A stretch of 64,000 bases of DNA from Yamagishiella unicocca (Eukaryota > Chlorophyta > Chlorophyceae > Chlamydomonadales > Volvocaceae), in the NCBI GenBank assembly GCA_003116995.1, contig BDSL01000049.1, forward strand, positions 1-64,000, written 5' to 3'. A program made the position numbers and the translations under genes. The notes under the pieces are model-generated. The model was not told the DNA's origin. It did not search any database and saw only the letters and a list, made by a program, of their open reading frames with translations. The number at the start of each line of letters is the position of its first letter. Position 1 is the stretch's first letter. Of this stretch, positions 1 to 12,215 are shown piece after piece.

Positions 1-171
1 CACGGGTTGTGGCCATCTGCACGGGTTGTGGCCATCTGCACGGGTTGTGGCCATCTGCACGGGTTGTGGCCATCTGCACGGGTTGTGGCCATCTGCACGG
101 GTTGTGGCCATCTGCACGGGTTGTGGTCATCTGCACGGGTTGTGGCCATCTGCACGGGTTGTGGCCATCTG
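1..171. repeat. 19-bp minisatellite, about nine copies
   Basis: Nine head-to-tail copies of a 19-bp unit (cacgggttgtggccatctg), nearly identical, with one c-to-t change in the seventh copy. It lies in the intron before the first visible exon of the oxidoreductase gene and stays open in several frames, so the ORFs crossing it are artefacts. Confidence 0.95.
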
Positions 172-242
172 GGCGATGTGGGTCAGGTCAGGTGGGGCCA
201 CGCCGCACCCCCTCCGTCGCCCTCCTCCGCGGCTGGCTGCAG

Positions 243-2043
243 GTACGAGGCCGTGTTCGTGGCGGCCTGCCAGAGGGTTTCGGAGCTGGGCAAGATCATC
301 AAGATCGACCTTATCGCGGACCTGCCCATGGACGAGCGCAACCGGTGCGTTTTGGGCTCCGCGTCAGGCGCCCATCACGAGCCTCCTCCGCCCAGGAGCT
401 CCCATGCGTCGCGACCCACATGGGTTACTTCCCCTCCCGCCCCCGGCTCCCCTCCCCCGCCAACAAAACGCATCATCTCGCAACAGGTACTACAGCAGCA
501 GCTGGCGGCGGGACACCTCGGGCTGCCCTGGGGGCTTCTTCATGGACAGCTCGGTGCACTTCGTTGCGGCGCTGCGGCTGGTGGCGGCGGCGGCGGGGCT
601 GGGGGAGGCGGTCAGTGCCAGCGCGCACGCGGTGCAGGTGCGCAGAAGAGGGGAGCGGGGTCAAGAGGGGGGCGGGGCTGGCGTCGCAAGGGAACAAGCG
701 AGCGGGTGCCCTCCCTGGAGCAGACATCTCGCACTCCATTGTGTGTTAAGGACGCCGCGCAGCGGCGCAGCCCACCCGGCACCGAATCCTTCTCTCCACT
801 CCACCAAACGGCGAGCGACGTCTTCTCGGTATGTCGGGGTGTCGCGGCTGGACCCCGGCTTCCTCTCCGCGCGGTCCAGCCCTTCCTGGCCATCCGCCTG
901 TCCTCCATCCGTCTGCCCTCCATCCGTCTGCCCTCCATCCGCCTGTTGTGCATCCTTTTCTCCCTCGCACGCTGCTGCTGATGCCGGCGCGCAGGCCAAG
1001 CCGGACCTGTCCTTCCCTGACTCGGTGGTGGGGGTGGCGCAGTTCTCAAGCGGAGTGCCCGCGTGCATCAGCATCTCGCTGGCGGCACATCAGGTGAGGG
1101 GGCAGGCCGAGGCCAGGAGACCCGTGGGTCGGCACTGAAAAGTAAAGCCGATTATGAAAGGGGAGGCGAGGGCGCAGCGATTTTCAGATTTATGGAGTCG
1201 TCGGCGTTCTTGAGGTCTCGGTACTTCATTTGAAAGTGTTCCTGGTTTGCGTGGGTTGCCCACCTTGCTCCCGCAAACACAAATACAAGTACAAACGAGG
1301 GTCCCAAACGTCGTCCTTGTATACTTCTCCCTACATATGTGCCGACCCACCGGTTTCCTTACCCTCAGCTCGTCCCCTCCCCGGTCCCCTCCCTCCTGTC
1401 CCCCTACGCCAGGTGCGCTGGTCCCTTAGCGTGGTTGGCACGGAGGGGTCGCTGGAGGTGTCCCGCGGCGGCTGGGGCGGCTCCCGCGCCGGCTACACGC
1501 TGTCCATTAAGACCATCAAGCCGCAGGAGCCGCAGCTGCCGGGGCCCGCACAGGTGCAGTCACGTCAGTGCCCCTCCCCCTACCCGCCGATACTAGGTGT
1601 CCGAAGGCAATGCGCCAGCTATCATATCCATGTCGCGTAATCGGTCTTCAGGCCACCCCACCCGCCGCTAATCGGCTTCCCAGTCCACGGCCTTTACTCC
1701 CAAACCCGCCGCTGCCTGCTGCCCTGCCAACCCGCCCCGCTCTAAACCCGCCGCGACGTCACAACCCGGTGCCGTACTGCGACAGAACCCGGTGCCGTAC
1801 TGCGACACAACCCGGTGCCGTACTGCGACACAACGCGCTGCCGTACTGCGACACAACGCGCTGCCGTACTGTGACACAACGCGCTGCCGTACTGTGACAC
1901 TTGGTGCACCCTGCTCGTGGCGTAAGGCCCCTCTCCTCACCTGATGGCAGCCCCGTCCCTTCCCCTCATTGCCCTCCTCCTCCTCATTATTGCCCTCCTC
2001 CACATCATCATTGCCCTCATCATCATCATCATAATCATTGCCC

Positions 2044-2089
<46 letters not shown>

Positions 2090-2402
2090 GGCCCTCATCA
2101 TCATCATCATCATCATCATCCCCCTGCTGCCTGCCTCTTGCCAGGTCGATCCCAACACGCAGCAGATCCCCTACGCCTTCTCCGGCTGCCAGGACGAGTT
2201 CTCCGAGTTCGTGGGGCTAACGGCGGAGCTGCGCCGGGGCCAGCGGCAGGAGGCGGCAGCGGGGGGGCAGGGGGGCGGCGCGGTGCCAGATGCGGCGGCG
2301 CGGTCCAGCCCGGAGGAGGGATTCCGGGACCTGGCGCTGATTGAGGCGCTGCTGGCGTCTTCGGCGGCGGGAGGGCAGGCGGTGCAAGTGGCGCAGATCT
2401 GA
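243..2402 (+). CDS. Gfo/Idh/MocA-type NAD(P)-dependent oxidoreductase, C-terminal part (5' end outside window)
   Basis: Visible exons are 243-344, 487-637, 995-1093, 1413-1553 and 2145-2402 (stop TGA at 2400). They encode about 250 residues, and all junctions are GT-AG with matching phase. The protein has the C-terminal alpha/beta domain of this family: a segment reading DSSVHFVAALRLVA, then VVGVAQFSSGVPACISIS, WSLSVVGTEGSLEV, and a terminal DEFSEFVGL...DLALIEALL helix pair. In relatives this domain forms the substrate pocket and the dimer sheet, and a preceding Rossmann domain binds NAD(P). That Rossmann half must lie to the left of the window. The substrate cannot be deduced. Introns hold a 19-bp minisatellite, a 23-bp repeat and a CAT microsatellite. 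TGTAA motifs follow the stop by about 150 bp. Family assignment is from remembered motifs and is fairly secure; exon ends rest on phase consistency. Confidence 0.8.
1594..1655 (+). repeat. Dispersed intronic element, family B copy
   Basis: Contains ggtgtccgaaggcaatgcg, a short gap, then catgtcgcgtaatcggtct. The same order recurs in introns of four other genes in this window (see the family B finding). It sits in the last visible intron of the oxidoreductase. Confidence 0.6.
1761..1900. repeat. 23-bp tandem repeat
   Basis: About five and a half copies of a 23-bp unit built around cggtgccgtactgcgacaca, drifting to cgctgccgtactgtgacaca towards the right. Intronic. Confidence 0.9.
2001..2120. 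repeat. CAT/ATC trinucleotide microsatellite
   Basis: Long runs of (cat)n interrupted by tgccct spacers, in the intron just before the last oxidoreductase exon. It produces poly-Ile, poly-His and poly-Ser reading frames that are not genes. The array ends about 25 bp before the splice acceptor at 2144. Confidence 0.95.
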
Positions 2403-2548
2403 AGGGAGTGGCTGGGCCTCCAGCGGAGTTGGAGGGGGAGGAGGCGCAGGGCAGGGCGCGGTGCTTGCGGAGGGCTTGCGGAGGCTGAGGTGCGCGCGAG
2501 GTGTCTTGGGGGTTGCGGTGGCTCGCAACGAGTTTTATGGCTCACGAA

Positions 2549-2560
2549 TGTAATGTGTAA
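2549..2560 (+). promoter_or_regulatory. Polyadenylation signal TGTAA (two copies)
   Basis: TGTAA, the usual volvocalean polyadenylation motif, occurs at 2549-2553 and again at 2556-2560, about 150 bp after the oxidoreductase stop. Confidence 0.6.
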
Positions 2561-3357
2561 AACATGAAATGCCCAAAGCTTCGCAAATGTCACGCGAGGT
2601 TCCACCTTTGAATTCTGTCCGGTGAAATGTCCGCCAAGGCCCGGTACCGCAGGGCGTTCATCCCGTCCTCCCCAGTTGTCCGATCCGTCTAAGCGGTGGC
2701 GCCTCCCGGCGCCGCCTGGGGCGGCCTGCCTATCCTACGCTACTCCCTAGTTCCCTAGGCATCTGACGTCGGCCCTCGTCCTTACAATACTCGGCTACGG
2801 CTGCCCCCTTCCCAGCTCCCGCCCACACATCTGACACCCGCCGGTGAAAGCCATTGCAACACGCGACCTTTGCGCTCATGCTTCGATGCATAACATACGC
2901 CGCTAAGTAGGATACTGAAGGCATTGCGCAACCTAGCTAGCGCCATGTCACACGTCAGGGAGCGCCAGGAAAAAAGATTTTCCAAACCCAGTGAAGAATA
3001 CACGGCCTCAGTCAGGCACAAATCGGGAACACGTGTTTCCAGCCCGCGCACCGCATTGCCAGCACTGCTAGGGCCGCCGGCGCACCGGCGCCCTGAGTGG
3101 GAGCTCAGCCACAACCCACCCATCCCGCTCTCACAATCTTCTTCGGGGCGGAGCCCCACCGCCCCGTGCCTCACACCTGCGGTATACTGCCCTACCAGCT
3201 CGCCATTTCCACACCCATCGCCGAACCCTACCCAGAAGTTGGCTATCCACGACCAAAATTTCCGCGATTGGACTGCATGATGCGCATCGAGTTGCAACGT
3301 CCATACAGTCGCTCGTCTCCAAGCAGCTCGTAAGCACCCCTAGTAGCACCTAGTAGG

Positions 3358-3362
3358 TTACA
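3358..3362 (-). promoter_or_regulatory. Candidate polyadenylation signal TGTAA (minus)
   Basis: TTACA on the + strand reads TGTAA on the minus strand, about 340 bp after the stop of the two-TM protein. Position and sequence fit, but a 5-bp motif can occur by chance. Confidence 0.4.
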
Positions 3363-3699
3363 CAGCTACAAGACTCCCGACCCAACCGGCCGCTTCTCGC
3401 GGTCAGACACGGCGGTACCAGGCCGCAGGGCCCCACCTCACTCATGCCGCTACCCGCGTTTCTTCGCTGCCCTACCCAGCACAAGCCTTCCTCCCTCCCG
3501 ACCCCCCGCCAACCGTCTCCGGCGGCCCTGCTCCTCCTGCCCCGGGCGCCACTGCTCTGCCCCGGCTCTGCGTCCCCAGACACCCCGGTCACCCCTCGCC
3601 ACCCCAGTCAATTTCTCTTTACGCCTGTCTTTCACGCCTTTTCCCGACGCACGACTCCTCGCCGCCTCTTAAGTACCCCCTCCCGTCCCGCCTGCTCCG

Positions 3700-4837
3700 C
3701 TATCCTAGCGTGGAGAAGAAGCCCACGGAGCCCATGATCATGATGAACACCGCCAGCGTGGGGTACTCTACTGGCCGGGCGCCCTCGTAGCGCACGAAAG
3801 GCGGCCGCTGCTGCTGCTGCTGCTGGCTGCCCTGCTGCTGCTGCTGCTCGGCGGCACCGGAAGTGGATGGAGTGGTGCTGGACGTGGTGGCCTCTGCGCC
3901 CTCACCGCTTGTGCCTTCAGCTACGGCCGCAGTCGGCATGTGGGCCACTCCCGAAACGGAGCCAGACGACGCGGCCGACAGGGCTGGCGCAGTGGTGATG
4001 GTGACTCCGCTGGCGAGTTGGGAGGCGGCGGCAACGGCATCGGCGGCGGCAGCGGCAGGGACGGCACTGATGGTCTGCCCCGCCGTACCCCCAGCCGCAC
4101 CTCCTGTTACACCCGCGGCGGCCACAGCTGCTCCCTCGACCTCCCCACCTGCTGTCACTTCCTCCTCCGCCGCCACCACCTCCTCCATCACCATAACTTC
4201 CCCTTGCAGGCCCTCCTGTTCCTGCAGCTCCTGGTCCTGCTGCTGCTGCTGCTGCTGCTGCTTCGCGCGGCCCGTGCCGTACCAGACCCTCCTCGCCGCT
4301 CTGTTAGTTGTGTTGACCACTGCGTCGACCAGCATGTACAGCACCGCGGACCAGCAGAGGAACTGGATTAGGATGAGGACGCGCGGGAGCAGCCCGAAGC
4401 GCCGGTCGCCGAAGAAGCCACCTGGGGGTCGGCGGTCCCGGGTAGGGGAACAGCGGCGTTGTCGTAATATGTATTTACAGCAAATGTGGAGTGCTCTAAA
4501 AACTCATTTAGTGACTTACCCCTACTAGTGTTGGTTGGATTTCCGGTAACACACTACGTCAGGGGCCGCCTCCCAAGCCTGCCCATGTCCGAAATAAATC
4601 ACCGCCGCCGTCAGCACCGCCATACCCGCAAGTCCACACCCGCCCTGGCGTGAGCCCTGACGAGGACGTAATGTGCGAAGGGGGTAGGATAAGGCCCTCA
4701 CCTTGCCCACCGCTGCGGCCGCCGCCACGGCCTCCGCCGCGGCCTCCGCCGTCTCGACCACCACCGCCGCTGCCGCCACCGCTATCGCCGCTGCCGACGT
4801 CGCCGTCAGCGGGGCCTGATGGAGCTCCGAAAGCCAT
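3700..4837 (-). CDS. Two-TM low-complexity protein, unknown function
   Basis: Two exons on the minus strand, 4837-4702 and 4421-3700, give 858 nt and 285 residues. The donor (caag|gtgagg) and acceptor (ccccag|g) match in phase. The start is the first ATG in the first exon (MAFGAPSG); the frame is open upstream but has no earlier ATG. Residues 10-45 are Gly/Arg/Ser-rich. A hydrophobic segment at 60-81 (VLILIQFLCWSAVLYMLVDA) is followed by a basic stretch, a Gln run, a long Ala/Glu/Thr-rich middle, more Gln runs, and a second hydrophobic segment at the extreme C-terminus (267-285, ending FFSTLG). The well-formed block before and through the first segment, GFFGDRRFGLLPR, looks conserved, but I do not recognise the family. 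A membrane location is inferred. Organelle targeting cannot be decided from sequence alone. Confidence 0.65.
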
Positions 4838-5811
4838 GTCGAGCAGCCGGTTTCTCCCGTACTGCGATGACGTCAGCACGGCCACACAGGCGCACAGTTA
4901 GGACAAACAGTGGGCCCCCTGCTGCGCATCCGAAGCCCCTTGGTAGGCAAGCAGACGCTTCTTCTGTTAGGCACCGACGACGCAGAAGCAACTGGCGCCA
5001 GGCAAGCCGGCCTAACCCGCCCCAGAATCCGGGCCTCCACCACGCCGTTACCGACCTCCCCTTGGCTTTGGAGTCGGAGGGGGGATTTCACTCGTATCAG
5101 CAAGTTTGCGGCAACGACCGCGCCCCCCTTCCTCTCCAGCCACGGGCCCCCAGCCCTACCTGGCTACCCGTGGAGGGCGGAGGGATCACCAGAGAGGGCT
5201 GCACCAGGGGAGGGTCGCCCGTGCGGCTGCTGGAGCCGGCCTGGCCGCCCGCGCCCCAGCCGCTGCTTGCGTAGGCACAGCACGGGCGCATCGGAGCGAC
5301 CGATCGGGCGATCGCGGGCCTACCAGCTGTGCAACAATAATCTCCAGGGCGGAATGTATTCCGTGTTTTGGGTTGATGCAGTCTATGGCACGAAGCCATG
5401 GTTAGCGAGGCTGTCGCAGGTTTGTGATTGGGGTGTGAAGTCTACCGCAAGAGTCTTAAGCGTGTGTAGTTATCCAAAATACTTCTACAGGAAGGCAGGC
5501 TTTCCGCTTTGGGGGCTGTTGGATGTCCGATGAGTACTGTGCACGGCAGGTCGGGCCACATAATCCGTGCCACCGGACTATCCCGGGCAATCAAGGACAG
5601 GTTGACATGAAACTTACATAGGTAGGACAGCATGTTGTCATGTCGACGTCCGATTAACGTTCACCTGGGTATGGAGGTGAATCTGTCGGTTACCTTCTTA
5701 TTGCGAACACACACATCAGGACTGCATCGTGTACCGCAAATATCACACGACAGGTCCGTTCTTAAGTTGACATATGTACCCTTCATGTCGCCCTGGCAAT
5801 CTTAAGGAAAG
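4838..5811. promoter_or_regulatory. Divergent intergenic region, presumed shared promoter space
   Basis: About 970 bp between the start of the two-TM protein (-) and the start of the 4,145-codon ORF (+). It should hold both 5' UTRs and promoters. No clear TATA box or known operator is visible. GC drops towards 5300-5800, which fits non-coding DNA. Confidence 0.45.
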
Positions 5812-7192
5812 ATGAGCGGCGCATCGCTGCCAAGGACGCAGCAGCAACCCGATGACGAGCGTCAGATCTTTGACCTACCTCCATCATTCCAGATACCTGG
5901 CCATGGAGCTGCCATCGGGCAGGTACACTTTACCGGAGCAGCAATGCCACAATCCTTGCTGCCGGCGCCGCATCTACACCCTGGGCTTCTGCAGAACCGG
6001 GTCATGGCCATGGTGCAAGAGGACATGCGTGCCCAGATGCGACACCAGATGGATAGCTGGGCGCGCCTTGAGCTGGCTGCCCGCCTCACGACGCAGCTCG
6101 CGGTACCCAGCAACCTCGCGGCTGCCATGCTAGCATACATTGAACGGCCACCTGTACAGGCCCCCTGGTGGGCTGACACGTCTCATACCTACCGGCGGCC
6201 GGCAGCCATCCCAGGTGCTTACGGCAACCCCGCCGCCGCCGGCCTGGGCCCCGCGGCTAGCTCCGCGGAGTCCATGCCCATACCCTCCCTGCCGCCGCTG
6301 CTGCCCACCAACCCGCATCCCGTACAGCAGAACTCGTCCGCCTCTGCCACCGCCCCTGACGCAGCGCCCTCGCATCTGATGCCGCCTGCGCCACACTCGC
6401 GGCCAGCTGGGGGAAGCAGCGTGAGGCCGGAAGTGTCCGCCGCCAGCGCCGGGGCGGACGGCTCATTACCCGCATGGCTGCCGTCGTACCACTTCACGTA
6501 CCCCTTCTCCCAGTCCCACCCCCGCCCCCAGCACCTGCCGCCGGCGCTGGCGCCGCAGCCGCCGCCGCCGCCTCAGCCTCAGCCGCATCCTGACGCCGCC
6601 CAAACCCATGTCATGCAGCCGCAGCCGCAGCCGCAGCCGCAGCCACCGCTGTCCTGTCTATACATTGAGGTGGAGCAGCTGCGTCAGCGCCGGGCCCAGC
6701 TGCTACAGCGGAGGGAGGAGGTGGCGCAGCAGCTGCAGGCGCTGGGCGCGGAGATGGAAGCGGAGCGCACGGCGGCGGCCGCGAGAACGGATGTGGATGT
6801 GGATTTGGAGGCGAATGCGCGACACGAGGTGCAGCCCCCGGAGGCGCCGGCGGAGGGGCAGTGGGCGGAGGAGCGGCAAGAGCCGCAGCACCCGGACCAG
6901 GGGCACCCGTTGCAGCAGCAGCAGCAGGAGCTGCAGCAGCAGCAGCAGCTGCAGCAGGGGTTGTCGCCCCAAGTCTGGAGCCGGCAGGAGGACGGGCAGA
7001 TGCAGGAGGGTGTGCAGGAGGGTGCGCAGGAGGGTGTGCAGGAGGGTGTGCAGCTGCCCCTCCAATATGGCGAGCTGCAGGGGCAGCCGCAGGCGGCCGC
7101 TGAGGCACCGTCGTGGGTCCTGACAACAACGTCAGCGCCACCGCAGCCGCTTGGGCCCTCGCAGCCCCAGCTCCAGGAGGACAACGAACTGC

Positions 7193-7238
<46 letters not shown>

Positions 7239-7632
7239 ACAACAGGAGCCACAGGCGGAGCTGCAGCCTCCCCCGCCGCAGCCTGCACAGCCCGTGGATG
7301 ATTGGCAGGCGCGCCAGCGGGCGGAGAAGCTGGTGCGGCTGGAGGCGCTGATGCTGCGGGCCCGGTCCTCAGTCAGCGAGTTGCTGAGCGTGGCAGCGCG
7401 GCAGGGCCTGTTGGACGGCTCAGGCATTTGGGAGATGCTGGTGCGGATGCGGGAGGTTGTGGGTTTGACGGAGGATGGCGTGGCCGGCACCTCGACAGCC
7501 GTCGCCGCAGTGGCTGTAAAGGAGCCCAGGGCTGCGGGTGCTGCGGAGTCGGGGGGCTCCGTGGGTGCGTCTGCGGCCTTGCTAGCAGGTGGTAATGCCG
7601 CTGCTGCTGCTGTTGCTGCTGATGCTACGACG

Positions 7633-7666
<34 letters not shown>

Positions 7667-10600
7667 AGGTGGAGGTGGAGGCGGTGGCGGAGCCGAGGCC
7701 GGAGCCGGAGGCGGGGTTGGAGGCGGTCGCGGTTCCCGCTGACGGAACGTGGTCGACAGGCGCAGCAGCGGCTGGAGCTGCCAGCGCCGCGGGGCCGCCT
7801 CCGGAGGATGGGGAGGAGGGTGCCTGGTATCAGGACAGACAGGCAGCAGCAGCTGACGGCGCCGCCGACGGCTTCCGGGGGGAGAAGGGGTTGCCGCCGC
7901 CGCTGGAGGAAAGCCGTGCTGACGGCGGCCGCGGCGGCGGCGGCGGTGGTGGTGATGGCGGCGGCTGGCAGTGGGGGGATGCGACGCAGCCGCAGCTGGA
8001 GGCGCTCCCCGCAGGGACGGCTGCCTGGGAGGCCGGCTGCGTGGCGGCCGCGGTTGAGGGGGAGGACGGGCCAGAGCATGGCAGTGGCCGGTTCACGGAC
8101 CTGGGCGCTGGTGAGGATGGAGGCGCGGTGGCGGCGTCCGAGGCCCTCCTTGACGCGACGATGGCTGAGGCGCCAGGTGCGGCAGGGGGCAGCAGTCAGC
8201 GTGCCGACGGTGGCGACGCCGGCGCTGGTGCGGACGGCGCGACAGAGGGCGTTGCCGGCGAGCAAGGCGTTGGCGGCGATCAAGGCGATGGCGGCGAGGG
8301 CGATAGCGGCGAAGGCGGAGAATGGGACGGCGGTGAAGGGGAAAGCGGCGATGGGGAAGGTGACGGCGAGAGCGCTGCGTTGCGGTCCGCCCAGGAGCGG
8401 CGGCTGGCGTCATGGCGGCTCCTCGTGCAGCGGCAGGCCGCCGTACGAGAGTCGCCAGCCGCCGCCGCCGCCGCCGCCACCGACAGCATGGAGATGGAGC
8501 TCCAGGGCGAGGCCGGCGGGGCGGAGGCGATGCTCACGGCCTCACACGCACGCAACTCGCCAGCCCATGGGTCGGAAAGCCGGCAGGAGGCACTCGAGCA
8601 CCGACGAGCCACATCGCCGCCGTCCCAGGCAGTAGCAGAGGCAGTAGCTGCAGCGTCGGGGGCGGGTCCAGCGGTAGCACCGCCAGCGGTTGGGACAGCC
8701 ACACAAGCGTCGCTTGCAGCGGTGGCAACTGGGTTACCGGCGGCTGGACCGTGTCGGAAGCAAGCGGCAGCGGCGCAGCCTCAGGCGCTGCCGCAGACCC
8801 AGGCGCAGCAATCGAGGAGCAAATGGGGCCCGCCCGTGACCGCCTTCCCTGTGCGCGAGCAGGCGTCACTCTCCACCTTCTTGGTTGCTTCGGGAGCTGC
8901 TAGTGCCGGCGCGCGTGCTGCCAGCGCGGGCGCTCCCAGTGATGGCGGCGCTGCTGCCGCCGCAGGGAGCACTGCTGACAGCGCTGCTGCTGGTTATGCT
9001 CAATTTAGCGCTGCTGCTGCCGCTGCTGGTAGCACTGCTGTCGCTGCTGCTGGTAGCACTGCTGCCGCTGCTGCTGGTAGCATCGTTGCCGCTGCTGCTG
9101 GTAGCATCGTTGCCGGTCCTGGTGCTGCCGGTGCGGCTGCTGTGGGGTCTGATCCCTCCGTCGCCACAGACTCGTTCGCAGCGGCGGCCGCTACGCAGGA
9201 GCTCCCAGCGCAACCGGTTAACGCCCCGGCAGCAGCAGCGACATCAGCAGCAGCAGCACAGGTCGACGATCAGCCACTGCAGCAACGGCAGCCGCAGCAG
9301 CAGCCACCCGAGCAGCAGCAACTGCTGCCGCCGCCGCAGCAGCCACCCGAGCCGCAGCAGCCATCCGAGCAGCGTCAGCTACTGCCGCCACAGCAGCAGA
9401 CACCCGACCAGCGGCAACTACTGCAGCCGCCGGAACAGCAACCACCCGAGCAGCAGCAACTACTGCAGCCGCCGCAGCAGCAGCCACCCGAGCAGCAGCA
9501 ACTACTGCCGCCGCCGCAGCAACCACCCGAGCAGCGGCAGGATCAACAGCAAGCGGATGATTCGTGCGTCGCCGGCGCCCGCGAAGACGCAGCAACGCCC
9601 GAGCCGCTTGCTGCGGCACTTGCCTCAGCGCGGGCGGCCGGTGAGGACGCCTCCACGTCTCGGCACCCGAGGGCGCGCTCCAGCGATGCAGCCGATGCGT
9701 CGCCTCGCCACCGACGCCGCAGCGCTAGCCAAAGCAGAGACCCACCGCGCGCTGCGGCTCGCGCTCGCGAAGACGGCGCTGCGGCATCTGCCGCCGAAAG
9801 GGCGAGCAGCGCCGCTGATGCTGGTGGCGTCGAGGCGGCGACGACGGCCGCGGCGGCGGCGGCGACGGCGGCGACGGCGGCGGCGGCGGCGGTGGCGGTG
9901 CGACCCCTGGGGAGCTGCAGCCCAGAGCGTGATGGCGGAAGGCAGACCCCGACGGCAGCCCGTGCCACTGGGCCTGGCGGCAGTGGCGGCAGTGGCGGCG
10001 GCGGCGGCGCCGGCGGCGGCGGTGGCGGCGGCGGTAATGATGGTCATGGCGCTGCGGAGGAAGAGCTGCGAGATGGCCGAGTGGTGGAGTGCGAGTCCCA
10101 GCAGCGGGAGCAGCAGCAGCGGCGGGAGGAGGAAGAGCAGAAACAGCGCCAGCGGCAGCCGCAGGGAGACGGACGTGGCCAGGAGGTGCGGAGGTCCTCC
10201 GACCGCGACTGGGACCGCAACCGGGACCGCGATCGAGATCGAGGGTACGACCGCGAACGGGGCCGGGACCGGGACAGGAGCAGGGGCCGCCAGCGGGACA
10301 CGGACCTGGACCGTGGCCGGGACCTGGACCGTGGCCGGGACCTGGACCGTGGCCGGGACCTGGACCGTGGCCGGGACCGGGACCGTGGCCGGGACCGGGA
10401 TTATGGCCGAGATCGGGATTATGGCCGGGAGCGGGAACGTGTGTCGGGGCGACCTCGGGAGCTCGACAGGGACAGGGAGCGAGGCAGAGAGTACGATCGG
10501 GACCGAGACCGGGATCGAGACCGGGATCGGGACCGGGATCGGGACCGGGACCGGGACCGGGCCTTGGGTCGAGACCGGGAGCTGTCCTGGGAGCTGCGGC

Positions 10601-12180
10601 GCCCCCGAGATGACCGGGATCGTGACGCCGGCCGCGAGCGGGACCGCAACACTCCGCACGACGACCCGCGCGCTCTGGCCCGCCGCGGCAGCGGCGACGA
10701 CGGTCGGTACGGCAGGCGCGGCGAGGAGGACGGTCGGTACGGCAGGCGTGGCGGCGCTGAAGAGCAGGCGGCGAGGCTGGGTCGGGCAGGCAGTGGCGGC
10801 GGCGGAGGAGGAGGTGGCGGCGGCGGAGGTGGCGGCGGAGGTGAAGGAGGCGGACGCGACGACGCGCGGCACAGCCGTCTGCAACGAGGCGAGCTTGATC
10901 TGGCGCGGGAGCGGGAGGGGGAGCAGGCTGCACGAAGGAGCCGGGACGAGGGAGGGGAAGACGGGGCAAAGCAGCGCGCAGCGAGCAAAGCCGGCGGCGG
11001 TGCGGCGGATAGGGAGAAGGACGGGGATCGTACGGCGCAGGCCGGGGCAGGCCAGCCAGTGGCTGCGGCGGCGGCTGCGGCTGCGGCTGCAGTGCTGGAG
11101 GCTTCAGCTGCCGCAGGTGATGCGGCTGCGGGTGCGGCGCCAGGCGGCGCAGCCGCGTTGTCGGCGCCTGCACGGCGGAAGTCTGCCGTCAGCGAGCTAG
11201 AGTCAGGCGAGGTGGAGAGCGAGGGGGAGTCCGACATGCAGGTGTCCTTCGCCAGTGGGGAGGTCGGACCTGGAGGACGGGCCCAGTCGGACAACGACGG
11301 AGCTGACGCCGGCGCAGCAGGCGCCAGTGCCACGGCGGTATCAGCCGTCGCAGCCGAAGCCACGTCGCCTGGACGGCGGCCATCCGCTGTCGGCGGCTCT
11401 GCAAGCGCACCCGCCGCCAATATGCCCCCTCTGGCTGGGACCGCAAAGCCGCCCCTGCGGCCACCACCCCCGCGCGCGCCCGTGACGGTCACGACGGTGC
11501 CCCGGCCGCGGTCAATAAGCCCGTCATCCCCACAAGCGCCACCACCGCCGCCGCCATCACCGCCGCCGCCGCAGTCGCCGGAGCCACAGGCGCCGCCGCC
11601 GCCGCCGCCGCCGCCGTCTCCCGGTTCTGCGCTGGTTACGCTGTGCTCTGGCCCTCCGCTCCTGATCTCCCCATCCTCCTCCTACCACCAGCCGCACGTG
11701 CTGCTGCCCCACTTGGGGCTGCAGACACAGCTCGTGCCGCTGCTGGCTCCCGGCCAACTCCCGCCGCCCCAGCCGCAGCCCCCGACCCAACCGCACCCGC
11801 AGGGGCAGCCGCCTCCGGGCCTTTCGCCCCACCCCCGGTGCCAACTCGAGCCGCATCCGCATCCCCACGAGCCGCCCTCCCAGACCCAGCCACCACGCCC
11901 GCTGCGGGGGCCTGATCCGCAGCTGCAGCTGCACCTGCAGCAGCAGCAGCAGCAGCAGCAGTTGGGGGCTCCGCCGGGCCGGCCGTACCCGCCCCAGGAC
12001 GCCTGGCGGGCGGAGGGCATGCCGCCTCCGCCGCATCCCCCGCCGCTTCTGGATGGGTGCCAGCCTCGCAGCAGCGCGCCCCACGACCCCTTCTTTTCGA
12101 ATGGGCCCCCACAGCCCCCACACCCGCACCCGCACCCGCACCCGCACCCGCCAGTGCACGGTGTGCCTCCGCCTGGCTTC

Positions 12181-12215
<35 letters not shown>

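Larger units (their letters stand above)
2403..3699. other. Convergent intergenic region
   Basis: Space between the 3' ends of the oxidoreductase (+) and the two-TM protein (-). Apart from polyadenylation-type motifs at both ends I see no gene. The ORFs of up to 171 codons here have no recognisable protein pattern and no supporting splice structure. Confidence 0.7.

Noticed and set aside
1..171. CRISPR-like array
   Set aside because: The 19-bp repeats are contiguous with no spacers, and the genome is eukaryotic. The same applies to all other tandem arrays here.
8885..11200. 771-codon ORF on the + strand in another frame of the giant gene
   Set aside because: It is an out-of-frame shadow produced by stop-poor CAG/GCx repeats. 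Its composition is Arg/Ala/Ser noise, while the main frame keeps complex blocks and continues on both sides.
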